In this document: piece after piece, positions 1 through 5,606 of the stretch
Layout of the letters: each line of letters starts with the position of its first letter
How positions within the stretch are numbered: position 1 is the first letter of the stretch
Assembly: GCA_964643895.1 (NCBI GenBank)
Contig: CAZXUE010000028.1
Coordinates: 1 to 7,830 of the forward strand
Direction of reading: 5' to 3'
DNA from: UBA7683 sp964643895
Lineage (GTDB): Bacteria > Patescibacteriota > Saccharimonadia > Saccharimonadales > UBA7683
DNA length: 7,830 nt
Notes under the pieces: generated by a model
Seen by the model: the letters and a program-made list of their open reading frames with translations, nothing else
Database searches by the model: none
Told to the model about the DNA's origin: nothing
Position numbers and translations under genes: made by a program

Positions 1-1800
1 GATGAATTCTTCTACCAAATATGATCCTTCTTGGTGTTCGTCAGAAACTAAATCGCTCCTCACACGCGGCATAAGCCGCTTTGTCTCGACTTCTTTCTCA
101 CCAATTACCACTGCATATGGCACTTTCATCAGTTCAGCATTACGAATTTTTTTACCAACCGACTCATTCGATCGATCAATCTGCATTCGAATATTATTTT
201 CTTTTGCAATCGTTGTTATTTCATCAACAAAATTGTCAATTTCATCCGAATCCTTCACTTGAATCACGCGAAGTTGCTCCGGTGCCAGCCAAACCGGGAA
301 TTTACCAGCAGTATGCTCAATATAGACAGAGAAGAATCGGTCAAAACTTCCCATCACCGCACAGTGAACCATAATTGGTCGCTGCTTCTCACCTTTCTCG
401 TCGGTGTATTCGAGTTCAAACCGCTCAGGCTGCACAAAGTCAAACTGAATCGTTGCCACTTGCCACTTTCGCCCAATCGCATCCTCAGCCATAAAATCTA
501 ATTTTGGCCCGTAAAATGCCGCTTCGCCTTCTTCACTGTAATATTCAAGCTTATTTCGCTCAGCAATCTCAAATAGCTTCTTCTGACCAAAGCTCCAGAG
601 TTCTTGAGTTCCAAGATATGCATCACTATCGTCTCGTAGCGAAACCCTGAGAGTTAGCCTCATATCTATAGCATCATAGAATTCCTGTATCTTAACGATA
701 AGTTGGTCAAATATCTCATCCACCTGATCGGGTCGACAGTACGCGTGACTATCATCTTGCGTCAGAGACCGAACTCGCGATAGGCCGTGCAGCTCGCCTG
801 TTTTTTCATCCCGATAGTTAGTAGTGGTTTCCATCAATTTCACTGGTAGGTCTCGATAGCTGCGTGGCTTAGCTGCATATATCTGTGCATGATGAGGGCA
901 GTTCATCGGCTTCATAACCAAATCATCTGAGGTCTCCTGGCTCTTGACCAAAAAGAGCTCATCTCCAAACTTATCCCAGTGACCAGATTTCTCGTATAAT
1001 TCTTTTTTGGTGACATGAGGCGACCAGACCCTTTCAAACCCAAGCCTCTCGCGTATCTCCTCCGAATAGCCGATTAGCCCGTTCCTAATCGTCGTTCCCC
1101 GCGGCGTATAAAGCGGCAGCCCGCTCCCTACAAGCTCTGAGAATATAAATAGGTCTAGCTCCTTACCAAGCTTTCGATGGTCACGCTTTTTAGCCTCTTC
1201 TAGCATCTGCAGATGATTATTAAGCTCTTCTTTAGTGGCAAACGCCACCCCATAAAGCCGTTGCATCTGCGGATTGCCTTCTTTACCCCGCCAATAGGCA
1301 CCAGCTACTCTCATAAGCTTAAATGCACCTACTTTGCCTGTACTTTCAATGTGTGGTCCACGGCAGAGATCGGTAAATTCGCCGTTAGTGTAAAAAGACA
1401 CACTCTCAACCGCCGCATCACCTTCGGTAATGGTACCGAGCTCGTCTGCATCGAGATCCTTGGCGACAGTAGTGCCGGCTCGCTTGAGATCGTTCAGGAG
1501 CTCTTCTTTATACTGCTGCCGAGCAGCCTTTGCCCAATCAATGGCCTCGTCGATAGACTTTTCAGATCGTTCAAACGGCTGTTCGGCGTTAACGACTTTT
1601 CTCATCTGCTCTTCAATCTTCTTGAAGTCATCAGTTGAGATTGTCACGCCTGGAATATCAATATCGTAATAAAATCCATTTTCTACAACTGGACCAACAC
1701 CAAGTTTTGCCTCTGGCCACAAGGTTGTTACAGCAGTCGCCATAATATGTGCCAAACTATGCCGCATCGCGTGAAGTTGCTCATTATTTTGATCTGCCAT
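1..1800 (-). CDS. thrS: Threonyl-tRNA synthetase, C-terminus cut by window edge
   Basis: Class II synthetase that charges tRNA-Thr in the cytoplasm. I translated the minus strand codon by codon: 600 codons are open to the window edge, with no internal stop. The editing domain shows H14 and H18 (HxxxH in RHSLAHIM) and C146/H150 in DLCRGPH, matching the hydrolytic site that clears Ser-tRNA-Thr. The catalytic domain has zinc ligands C301 (MNCPHH), H352 (DDSHAYC) and H479 (MVHCAVMGS), the motif 2 region around RDEKTGELHG, and a C-terminal anticodon-binding domain from about residue 500. The N-terminal TGS domain (about 60 residues in E. coli) is absent, since the editing motif begins at residue 14. 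A stretch of about 20-25 extra residues lies before VSFYTNGEF. The start has a good ribosome site (AAGGA, 5 nt spacing). Perhaps 10-20 residues are missing beyond the edge. Confidence 0.97.
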   Translation of the reverse strand, partial: MADQNNEQLHAMRHSLAHIMATAVTTLWPEAKLGVGPVVENGFYYDIDIPGVTISTDDFKKIEEQMRKVVNAEQPFERSEKSIDEAIDWAKAARQQYKEELLNDLKRAGTTVAKDLDADELGTITEGDAAVESVSFYTNGEFTDLCRGPHIESTGKVGAFKLMRVAGAYWRGKEGNPQMQRLYGVAFATKEELNNHLQMLEEAKKRDHRKLGKELDLFIFSELVGSGLPLYTPRGTTIRNGLIGYSEEIRERLGFERVWSPHVTKKELYEKSGHWDKFGDELFLVKSQETSDDLVMKPMNCPHHAQIYAAKPRSYRDLPVKLMETTTNYRDEKTGELHGLSRVRSLTQDDSHAYCRPDQVDEIFDQLIVKIQEFYDAIDMRLTLRVSLRDDSDAYLGTQELWSFGQKKLFEIAERNKLEYYSEEGEAAFYGPKLDFMAEDAIGRKWQVATIQFDFVQPERFELEYTDEKGEKQRPIMVHCAVMGSFDRFFSVYIEHTAGKFPVWLAPEQLRVIQVKDSDEIDNFVDEITTIAKENNIRMQIDRSNESVGKKIRNAELMKVPYAVVIGEKEVETKRLMPRVRSDLVSDEHQEGSYLVEEFI

Positions 1801-1988
1801 GGTGTTCCTTTCTGGCTTTATAATTACAAAAACACGCCATAAGATGACCATTTCATCTGTTAGCGTGCCTCGGGTCTTGAACTAAACAAGACGGTTCCAC
1901 CTTAGCATTTTCTCTTATCAGCTTTTTATATCGGGCAATCTGATCATGCTCCCGAAGCTCCACGGTTCGTTACACCGCTTCTGCACTT
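1801..1988 (-). promoter_or_regulatory. T-box-like leader of thrS
   Basis: On the minus strand, 1903-1890 reads AAGGTGGAACCGTC, close to the T-box consensus AGGGUGGNACCGCG. The 7-nt bulge TGGAACC (1899-1893) is followed by a hairpin GTCTTG (1892-1887)/CAAGAC (1879-1874) with a 7-nt loop, and flanked by GCTAAGG (1906-1900), which can pair with CCGAGGC (1873-1867) around an internal AA/GA. This is the antiterminator shape. A terminator follows just downstream and shares the GC at 1867-1868. Further upstream, AGCAT/ATGCT and ATCAG/CTGAT can form a linker helix. Stem I looks short and atypical. An ACC at 1966-1964 is a candidate Thr specifier, but I cannot place it firmly. In known T-boxes, uncharged tRNA pairs its NCCA end with the TGGN bulge and allows readthrough. 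Confidence 0.68.
1828..1868 (-). terminator. Attenuator terminator in thrS leader
   Basis: On the minus strand, a stem with 5' arm GCACGCTAACAGATGA and 3' arm TCATCTTATGGCGTGT (two mismatches, GU pairs) closes a short loop. The 3' arm ends in the T-tract at 1832-1828. It lies between the T-box motif and the thrS ribosome site, and its base overlaps the 3' arm of the antiterminator, as expected of two exclusive folds. Confidence 0.72.
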
Positions 1989-1994
1989 AAGTCC

Positions 1995-2000
1995 ATTATA
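1995..2000 (-). promoter_or_regulatory. thrS -10 box TATAAT
   Basis: A perfect TATAAT on the minus strand at 2000-1995, placing transcription start near 1988, at the head of the thrS leader. The -35 at 17 nt spacing is weak (TTTCGA at 2023-2018). The hexamer overlaps the TAA stop codon of the upstream aldo/keto reductase, so thrS has its own start site inside the end of that gene. Confidence 0.6.
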
Positions 2001-2832
2001 CCACCTTTAAAAAGTCCTCGAAACGACCTGGGTGGTTGGCCTGTAGCTTTGAGAGTATTTCTACTTCACTTGGTGCTAGCTTGATCTCCATAGCCGCCAT
2101 CACCTCCTCCCAATGCACCTTCGAGCTAGCCCTTAGGGTGAAATGTATGTTTTCGTAACTATTCAGGAAGGCAAGGGCTATCTGATGAGGAGTTGCCTCA
2201 TAATTTTTAGCAATCTTTACAAGCTCACTCATAATTTCAGGATTCTCACCTAATGTAACCAACGTTCGATATGATTGGATGGGAATCCCGTTCTCGACAC
2301 AGTAGGCATACGTCCCGGTCCTCAATATACTGTCGTCATAGAGTGAGAAGCTAACCTGGTTGAGGCTAATCGGTAGGGCCGATGACTCGACAGCAATCTT
2401 AAGCATTGCTGGCCCAAAATTACTAACACCAACGTTCTTGATTAAGCCTTTGTCTGCCAGTTTGTTTGCCGCACGAAAGAACTCACGCATATCAAAAGCA
2501 GCGTTTGGTGCATGACAAACAAAATAGTCGAGATAATCAAGATTAAGACGCTCGAGGCTCCGCTTACAGCCTTCGATAACGCCCTTATAATCAAGCTGCT
2601 CCTTAGCTTGCTTGGTTAGAATCTTATAACTACTCCTTGGGCACGAGGCTACAGCCTCGCCAACCAGTTCTTCACACCTACCCGCAGCATAGTTCTGAGC
2701 AGTATCTATTAGCGTAACCCCACTATCAATGGCCAACCTAATAATTGAGATGTCGTAGGCATCGTCATTAGCTGGATCGGGATCTTTCGTCCCACCCATT
2801 AGCCAGGTACCGAGTGCAATCTTATCAATCAT
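1996..2832 (-). CDS. Aldo/keto reductase
   Basis: Cytoplasmic NAD(P)H-dependent oxidoreductase of the aldo/keto reductase superfamily (TIM barrel), 278 residues. The catalytic tetrad is complete: D43 and Y48 in IDTAQNYAAG, K74 in ILTKQ, and H107 in YFVCHAPN. The family signature GVSNFG is present (about 136-141), followed by PISLNQVSFSLYD and the C-terminal cofactor-phosphate segment RASSKVHWEE. The ATG at 2832 has GGAG 4 nt upstream. It begins 13 nt after the 3' end of tRNA-Val on the same strand, with no separate promoter visible, so it may be expressed by readthrough from the tRNA. Its final codons carry the thrS -10 box. The substrate cannot be told from sequence. Confidence 0.93.
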   Translation of the reverse strand: MIDKIALGTWLMGGTKDPDPANDDAYDISIIRLAIDSGVTLIDTAQNYAAGRCEELVGEAVASCPRSSYKILTKQAKEQLDYKGVIEGCKRSLERLNLDYLDYFVCHAPNAAFDMREFFRAANKLADKGLIKNVGVSNFGPAMLKIAVESSALPISLNQVSFSLYDDSILRTGTYAYCVENGIPIQSYRTLVTLGENPEIMSELVKIAKNYEATPHQIALAFLNSYENIHFTLRASSKVHWEEVMAAMEIKLAPSEVEILSKLQANHPGRFEDFLKVV

Positions 2833-2845
2833 AAAACTCCAGTTT

Positions 2846-2922
2846 TGGTGGGCACGGAGGAACTCGAATCCCCGACCTCTTCCACGTCAAGGAAGCGCTC
2901 TAGCCAACTGAGCTACGTGCCC
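2846..2922 (-). tRNA. tRNA-Val (anticodon GAC)
   Basis: On the minus strand all arms fold: acceptor GGGCACG/CGTGCCC (7 bp), D-arm GCTC/GAGC, anticodon stem CTTCC/GGAAG with loop TTGACGT giving anticodon GAC, and T-arm GGGGA/TCCTC (one GU) with loop TTCGAGT. Discriminator A and CCA are encoded. It reads GUC and GUU codons. The aldo/keto reductase starts 13 nt downstream. Confidence 0.97.
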
Positions 2923-2995
2923 GCGTCGGCGTTGACGCTTTTGTCTTGTTTTGCTTTTCAGCAAAAGCTGCAACTTTACGCTAGACGCCTCCTTT
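2923..2995 (-). other. Hairpin-rich tRNA-Val leader
   Basis: Between the 12-bp inverted repeat and tRNA-Val I see no gene. GCGTC (2938-2934)/GACGC (2927-2923) forms a hairpin directly against the tRNA 5' end. TTTTGC (2966-2961)/GCAAAA (2954-2949) forms a second. No convincing promoter lies here; TAAAGT is only a weak -10. The hairpins may shape processing of the tRNA 5' end, but this is inference. Confidence 0.35.
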
Positions 2996-3033
2996 CAAAT
3001 TGAAAAAGTCGCTCGGCTTTGTTTTTCAATTTG
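2996..3033 (-). terminator. Terminator-like hairpin after tgt
   Basis: A perfect 12-bp inverted repeat, CAAATTGAAAAA (2996-3007) and TTTTTCAATTTG (3022-3033), surrounds a 14-nt loop that can itself pair partly (AAAGTC/GGCTTT with GU on the plus strand). Inner T5 runs follow the GC-rich core on either strand, so it could terminate both ways. It lies 42 nt past the tgt stop codon. Confidence 0.5.
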
Positions 3034-3045
3034 TGGCTAAAGCTT

Positions 3046-3074
3046 ATACTATCAAAAACAGAGGTGAAGTGCAA
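3046..3074 (-). promoter_or_regulatory. Possible promoter for tRNA-Val
   Basis: TTGCAC (3074-3069), a 17-nt spacer and TAGTAT (3051-3046) on the minus strand, directly after the tgt stop codon. Matches are 3/6 and 4/6. A transcript from here would begin near 3039 and enter the 12-bp hairpin at once, which makes the call uncertain. Confidence 0.3.
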
Positions 3075-4073
3075 TTACTGATATCCCTCACATATACGCT
3101 GGAGGTAACGGATGTTGTGAATTGAAGCGAGGGTGCCGGCGAGAGGTTCGCCTACTTTGAATTGATGGCGCAGGAAGCCTCGTGAAAATCCACTTGTACA
3201 CGTATAACAATCGCATATATCATCTATGACGTTTGTGCTTAGTTTATGTATCTCAGATTTGAGATTAAGGCGTTCATCTGCAGATGTCCAAACTGAACCG
3301 TGACGTGCATTTCTAGTTGGAATAACACAGTCAAGCATATCGATTCCGCATTCTATGGCTTTTCTCATATCTCTCGGATCACCTACCCCTAATAAAAATC
3401 GTGGTCGAGCAGAACTATCATAGAGCGGCGCAAGAAACTCCAGCATCTCATGCATCTCCTCTCTCGTTTCACCGACTGAAAGGCCGCCGATCGCAATGCC
3501 ACCAACAGATGAACTTTGTACAATTGCTAAGCTCTGAGCTCTAAGATCTTTGTCTAAGCCGCCCTGCACCACTCCAAACAATAGTGGCTTTTCATCATTA
3601 TTCATTTTTTTAGTGAGCCGTTCATACTCCGCAATACTACGCTCCAGCCAGCGATGAGTCCGCTCAAATGCCTCCTGGGTGCGACCGCGCTNNNNNNNNN
3701 NGGGAGAGAGAAAAATTGTGTCACCAGTTCGCGGATCTTTAAAAGTTACCCCTTCCTCGGCAATCTTATTAATATGCGCCAACGAGAACACCTGAAACCC
3801 GCCCGAATCCGTCAGCATCGGCAAATCTTGCTGAGTAAATTCGTGCAATCCACCCATCTGAGCCACAACATCCTCTCCTGGCATCAGATGAAGATGATAT
3901 GTGTTTGCAAGTACCACCTGCACTCCAGTACTTTTAACCATTTCAGGGGTGAGTGACTTTACCGCACCCCTGGTGCCATCGGGCATAAAAGTTGGTGTTT
4001 TAATCTCATACCCACGCACGCGTAGTATGCCAGCGCGAGAATGCTCACCAGTTTTCTTCTTTTCCTCAAACAT
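3075..4073 (-). CDS. tgt: tRNA-guanine transglycosylase, with assembly gap
   Basis: Exchanges G34 of tRNA Asp, Asn, His and Tyr for a deazaguanine, on the way to queuosine. Numbered on the 332-residue translation including the gap, D89 is in LTDSGGFQ, GVVQGG and AIGGLSVGE follow, and the nucleophile is D248 in IDMLDCVIPTRN. Zinc ligands are C287, C289, C292 (CDCYTC) and H319 (IHN). V200 in LSVGE fits the bacterial preQ1-using type; eukaryotic queuine enzymes have Gly there. The second specificity position, the Cys of FDEC, falls in the gap. Ten N give residues 125-128 as unknown, but comparison with E. coli Tgt suggests about 23 further residues are missing between LSP and ERTHRW, including the substrate-binding Asp of the FDEC segment. 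The C terminus ends 13 residues after H319, about 24 shorter than the Zymomonas enzyme. No clear ribosome site precedes the ATG. Confidence 0.93.
   Translation of the reverse strand: MFEEKKKTGEHSRAGILRVRGYEIKTPTFMPDGTRGAVKSLTPEMVKSTGVQVVLANTYHLHLMPGEDVVAQMGGLHEFTQQDLPMLTDSGGFQVFSLAHINKIAEEGVTFKDPRTGDTIFLSPXXXXRGRTQEAFERTHRWLERSIAEYERLTKKMNNDEKPLLFGVVQGGLDKDLRAQSLAIVQSSSVGGIAIGGLSVGETREEMHEMLEFLAPLYDSSARPRFLLGVGDPRDMRKAIECGIDMLDCVIPTRNARHGSVWTSADERLNLKSEIHKLSTNVIDDICDCYTCTSGFSRGFLRHQFKVGEPLAGTLASIHNIRYLQRICEGYQ
3692..3701. other. Assembly gap (10 N)
   Basis: Ten N inside tgt. Family comparison suggests the true missing stretch is near 79 nt (10 N plus about 69 nt), so the gap size looks like a placeholder rather than a measured length. 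Confidence 0.9.
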
Positions 4074-4093
4074 ATCTATAGATAACAGATTAC

Positions 4094-4136
4094 AGCAAAT
4101 AGATGGCAGATGCCACCCGTCTAAGTTCTATTTGCT
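4094..4136 (-). promoter_or_regulatory. 10-bp inverted repeat before tgt
   Basis: AGCAAATAGA (4094-4103) and TCTATTTGCT (4127-4136) form a perfect 10-bp stem around a 23-nt interior that itself holds TGGC/GCCA. It sits 20 nt upstream of the tgt start. On the minus strand its end runs into TGCTGTAAT, an extended -10-like sequence (TGTAAT at 4093-4088), so it could be an operator or a folded leader. No T-tract follows, so it is not a standard terminator. It does not match the preQ1-I pattern. Confidence 0.4.
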
Positions 4137-4320
4137 ACCACCTCTAACGTATATCCGTAACTCAAATACATTTTAAAAATCGTAACCGATGTAATTACCG
4201 CACTTATCCTCCAAGTTTCAGTACTTTTCCACAGGTAATTTGCGTTAAAAATGCTGGCTGTGATATGCTTGATGACTGTCGGGCAAGAATTAACGTAATA
4301 TAGGTCGAAACTTGTCCATA
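4137..4320. other. Divergent spacer, no gene seen
   Basis: AT-rich DNA between tgt (minus) and the small unit at 4321 (plus). I see no credible gene and no strong promoter toward tgt; TAAAAT near 4172 lacks a good -35. One DnaA-box-like TTTTCCACA lies at 4225-4233, alone. Confidence 0.4.
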
Positions 4321-4349
4321 TTGACAAATTAACTAGCTTATGCTAGTAT
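4321..4349 (+). promoter_or_regulatory. Strong sigma70-type promoter
   Basis: A perfect -35 TTGACA (4321-4326), a 17-nt spacer and -10 TAGTAT (4344-4349). The start site is predicted near 4355-4357, right at the ATG of the small ORF at 4358. Confidence 0.72.
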
Positions 4350-4357
4350 TGGAGTAC

Positions 4358-4477
4358 ATGAGTAACAAACCCATGAAACCCAAGAAGTCGGAACTAGAAA
4401 GATTTAAGTTATTTTTCGAGGAAGTTCCTGCAGCAGGAGCACTCTCCCGACTTCGCCGTCACAAAGCCGAAGCTTAA
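4358..4477 (+). CDS. Small basic protein, 39 aa, unknown
   Basis: I do not recognise this protein. The 39 codons start at ATG 4358 and end at TAA 4475. It is charged, with a Lys-rich start (MSNKPMKPKKSELERFK), a middle FFEEVPAAGALSRL and a basic tail RRHKAEA. There is no signal peptide or membrane segment; a short amphipathic helix is plausible. The promoter at 4321-4349 puts transcription start within about 3 nt of the ATG, so the message would be leaderless; GGAG at 4351-4354 is only 3 nt from the ATG and likely upstream of the RNA start. A strong terminator follows 34 nt after the stop. Thus promoter, ORF and terminator form one short unit. The stop codon lies in a 14-bp perfect palindrome (4469-4482). 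A non-coding small RNA of about 195 nt is the main alternative. Confidence 0.55.
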   Translation: MSNKPMKPKKSELERFKLFFEEVPAAGALSRLRRHKAEA

Positions 4478-4511
4478 GCTTCCGCTCAGACGTAAAAAAG
4501 CAAAAGAATAT

Positions 4512-4549
4512 AAAAACTGCGTGATCACTCGTTGGTACGCAGTTTTTTT
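4512..4549 (+). terminator. Rho-independent terminator
   Basis: AAAAACTGCGT (4512-4522) pairs perfectly with ACGCAGTTTTT (4537-4547) around a 14-nt loop and runs into a T7 tract at 4543-4549. It ends the small unit starting at 4321. The A-rich 5' side also gives it some terminator character on the minus strand. Confidence 0.88.
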
Positions 4550-4589
4550 ATTTCATCAACCCCTCAGCTATCTGTTATCCCCCTCCCCG

Positions 4590-5020
4590 TACGCCGCTGC
4601 ATCCCTACACCTACTCAAAAACCGAGAGAGCCAAGCCTTGTTGTACCCTGCGAGCCGAGGATGTCTGAGTCCTAATGTAATCAGGCCGAGTTCCGCAGGC
4701 TCCAGAGTATGACAAGGTTTGGCGACCATCGTGCTTTTTGAACCTAGGCGGCAGTTTTGCTCCACTTTTGCTGTCAAAAGTGGTGAGGAGAAATACTTTT
4801 TTATAGTTCTTCTTTCATTGCTTTTGCCCACAAAAGTAAAACAAAATGGCCAACCAAGACTCACCAAAACGATGTTACGAGCAGTCAGTAACTCTCGGGC
4901 TGCTGCGGAACCCTCCTGCGCCAAGGCTCCGGAGGGCGGGCTCACACTCCACCCTGTGCATCGTAGCCTTTGGCGAAGATGTATCGGTTGGATCGATGGT
5001 TGGGGGCTGCAGGCGGCGTA
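4590..5020. repeat. Structured non-coding element, probable interspersed repeat
   Basis: No convincing gene lies between 4556 and 5099. Ends resemble an imperfect inverted repeat: TACGCCGCTGCA at 4590-4601 and, inverted, TACGCCGCCTGCA at 5020-5008, with weaker similarity continuing inward. Inside are CCAAGCCTTGT (4631-4641) pairing fully, with one GU, with ACAAGGTTTGG (4712-4722); CCACTTTTG-CTGT-CAAAAGTGG (4762-4783); the related CTTTTG-CCCA-CAAAAG (4821-4836); and CCCTCC/GGAGGG (4911-4936). GTTCCGCAG (4690-4698) recurs inverted at 4903-4911. It has GC-rich patches unlike the flanks. The make-up resembles composite palindromic intergenic repeats of bacteria, or a small non-autonomous element. 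I see no transposase and no clear target duplication. Confidence 0.5.
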
Positions 5021-5111
5021 GGTAGGCTGGTTTTAGTTAACTCGTGGGGGCAGGATCTATTGGGTTTCCACTGTTTCTGAGGGTTTATCCACTAGCATTT
5101 TGCTCAGATGT

Positions 5112-5129
5112 ATGACAATATATAGTCAT
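5112..5129 (+). promoter_or_regulatory. NrdR-box-like palindrome before nrdR
   Basis: ATGACAATATATAGTCAT is an 18-bp near-perfect palindrome (8 of 9 positions). Its core CAATATATAG matches the centre of the NrdR box consensus acaCwAtATaTwGtgt exactly; the flanks differ. It touches the preferred nrdR ATG and overlaps a possible -10 (TATATA, 5119-5124), a good place for autorepression. Confidence 0.6.
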
Positions 5130-5606
5130 ATGAAATGCCCCTTTTGTTACAATAAGACGGAAATTTACAATTCTCGTGCTTCCCATAAATCTACGCAGAC
5201 CTGGCGACGGCGCACGTGCACTAGCTGCAATAAAGGCTTCACTACTCGGGAGAAAATCGATTGGAGCGGCCAGATCACCGTTCGCGAAGATAAACAGGTG
5301 ACACCCTATAGCCGCGACCGCCTGCTGTTAAGCGTTGTGCGAGCGTCGGAAGACGCCATGTTGGCTCCGGAAATGGTGATAGAACTCGTTGACAGTATCG
5401 AAATAGCCCTCCAGAGCGCTTTTACGGCGCAAGCAGGCATTGAGACCACCACCATTACCAAAACAGCCACAGCAATCCTCTCTCGGCATAATACGCACGT
5501 GGCTTTACGGTATGTGCAACACGTCTACAACAACAAACCTCCACTGGAGCTTGTACGGCAACTTATGGCCGGGGATAAGACCATAGCCCCAAAACGCAGG
5601 TCCTGA
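5130..5606 (+). CDS. nrdR: Transcriptional repressor NrdR
   Basis: ATP/dATP-sensing repressor of ribonucleotide reductase genes. From ATG 5130 it is 158 residues, near the family's usual 150-160. The N-terminal zinc ribbon has C3 and C6 (MKCPFC) and C30 and C33 (RRRTCTSCNKGFTT). The ATP-cone follows from about residue 46 (ITVREDKQVTPYSRDRLL) to about 138 (HVALRYVQHVYN). The basic tail KTIAPKRRS is unassigned. I chose 5130 because family members begin at the M-K/R-C-P-F-C motif; in-frame TTG 5100 and ATG 5112 would add 10 or 6 residues and run through the palindrome. No ribosome site precedes 5130; with -10 TATATA the message would be nearly leaderless. No ribonucleotide reductase gene is in the window. 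Confidence 0.92.
   Translation: MKCPFCYNKTEIYNSRASHKSTQTWRRRTCTSCNKGFTTREKIDWSGQITVREDKQVTPYSRDRLLLSVVRASEDAMLAPEMVIELVDSIEIALQSAFTAQAGIETTTITKTATAILSRHNTHVALRYVQHVYNNKPPLELVRQLMAGDKTIAPKRRS

Noticed and set aside
1213..1638. 141-codon plus-strand frame
   Set aside because: Antisense to thrS, whose own frame is unambiguous. The same holds for the plus-strand frames at 2-501 and 1430-1669.
4110..4120. GGGTGGCAT on the minus strand before tgt, resembling a T-box bulge
   Set aside because: The helices expected on each side of the bulge are absent and no terminator follows.
4074..4140. preQ1 riboswitch before tgt
   Set aside because: The stem-loop plus A-rich tail pseudoknot pattern of preQ1-I was not found by eye. 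A covariance search would be needed to exclude other classes.
4225..4233. DnaA-box-like TTTTCCACA, with loose matches near 4204, 4573 and 5086
   Set aside because: Only one good match and no cluster, no dnaA/dnaN nearby and no unwinding element. Not enough for an origin.
4121..4327. 68-codon minus-strand frame upstream of tgt
   Set aside because: It starts at a TTG inside the -35 region of the plus-strand promoter, has no ribosome site and ends inside the inverted repeat before tgt. Sequence is not family-like.
4469..4482. 14-bp perfect palindrome GAAGCTTAAGCTTC across the small ORF's stop codon
   Set aside because: With no loop it cannot fold as a normal hairpin, and it reads as ordinary codons. 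Probably chance, though a dimeric protein site is possible.
4568..4945. 125-codon open frame on the minus strand
   Set aside because: It crosses several hairpins of the structured element, has no ribosome site, promoter or recognisable domain, and competes with open frames on the other strand. Chance frame over a repeat.
5100..5129. Longer nrdR start at TTG 5100 or ATG 5112
   Set aside because: Family proteins start at the zinc-ribbon motif, and the extension would be encoded by the palindrome and promoter region.
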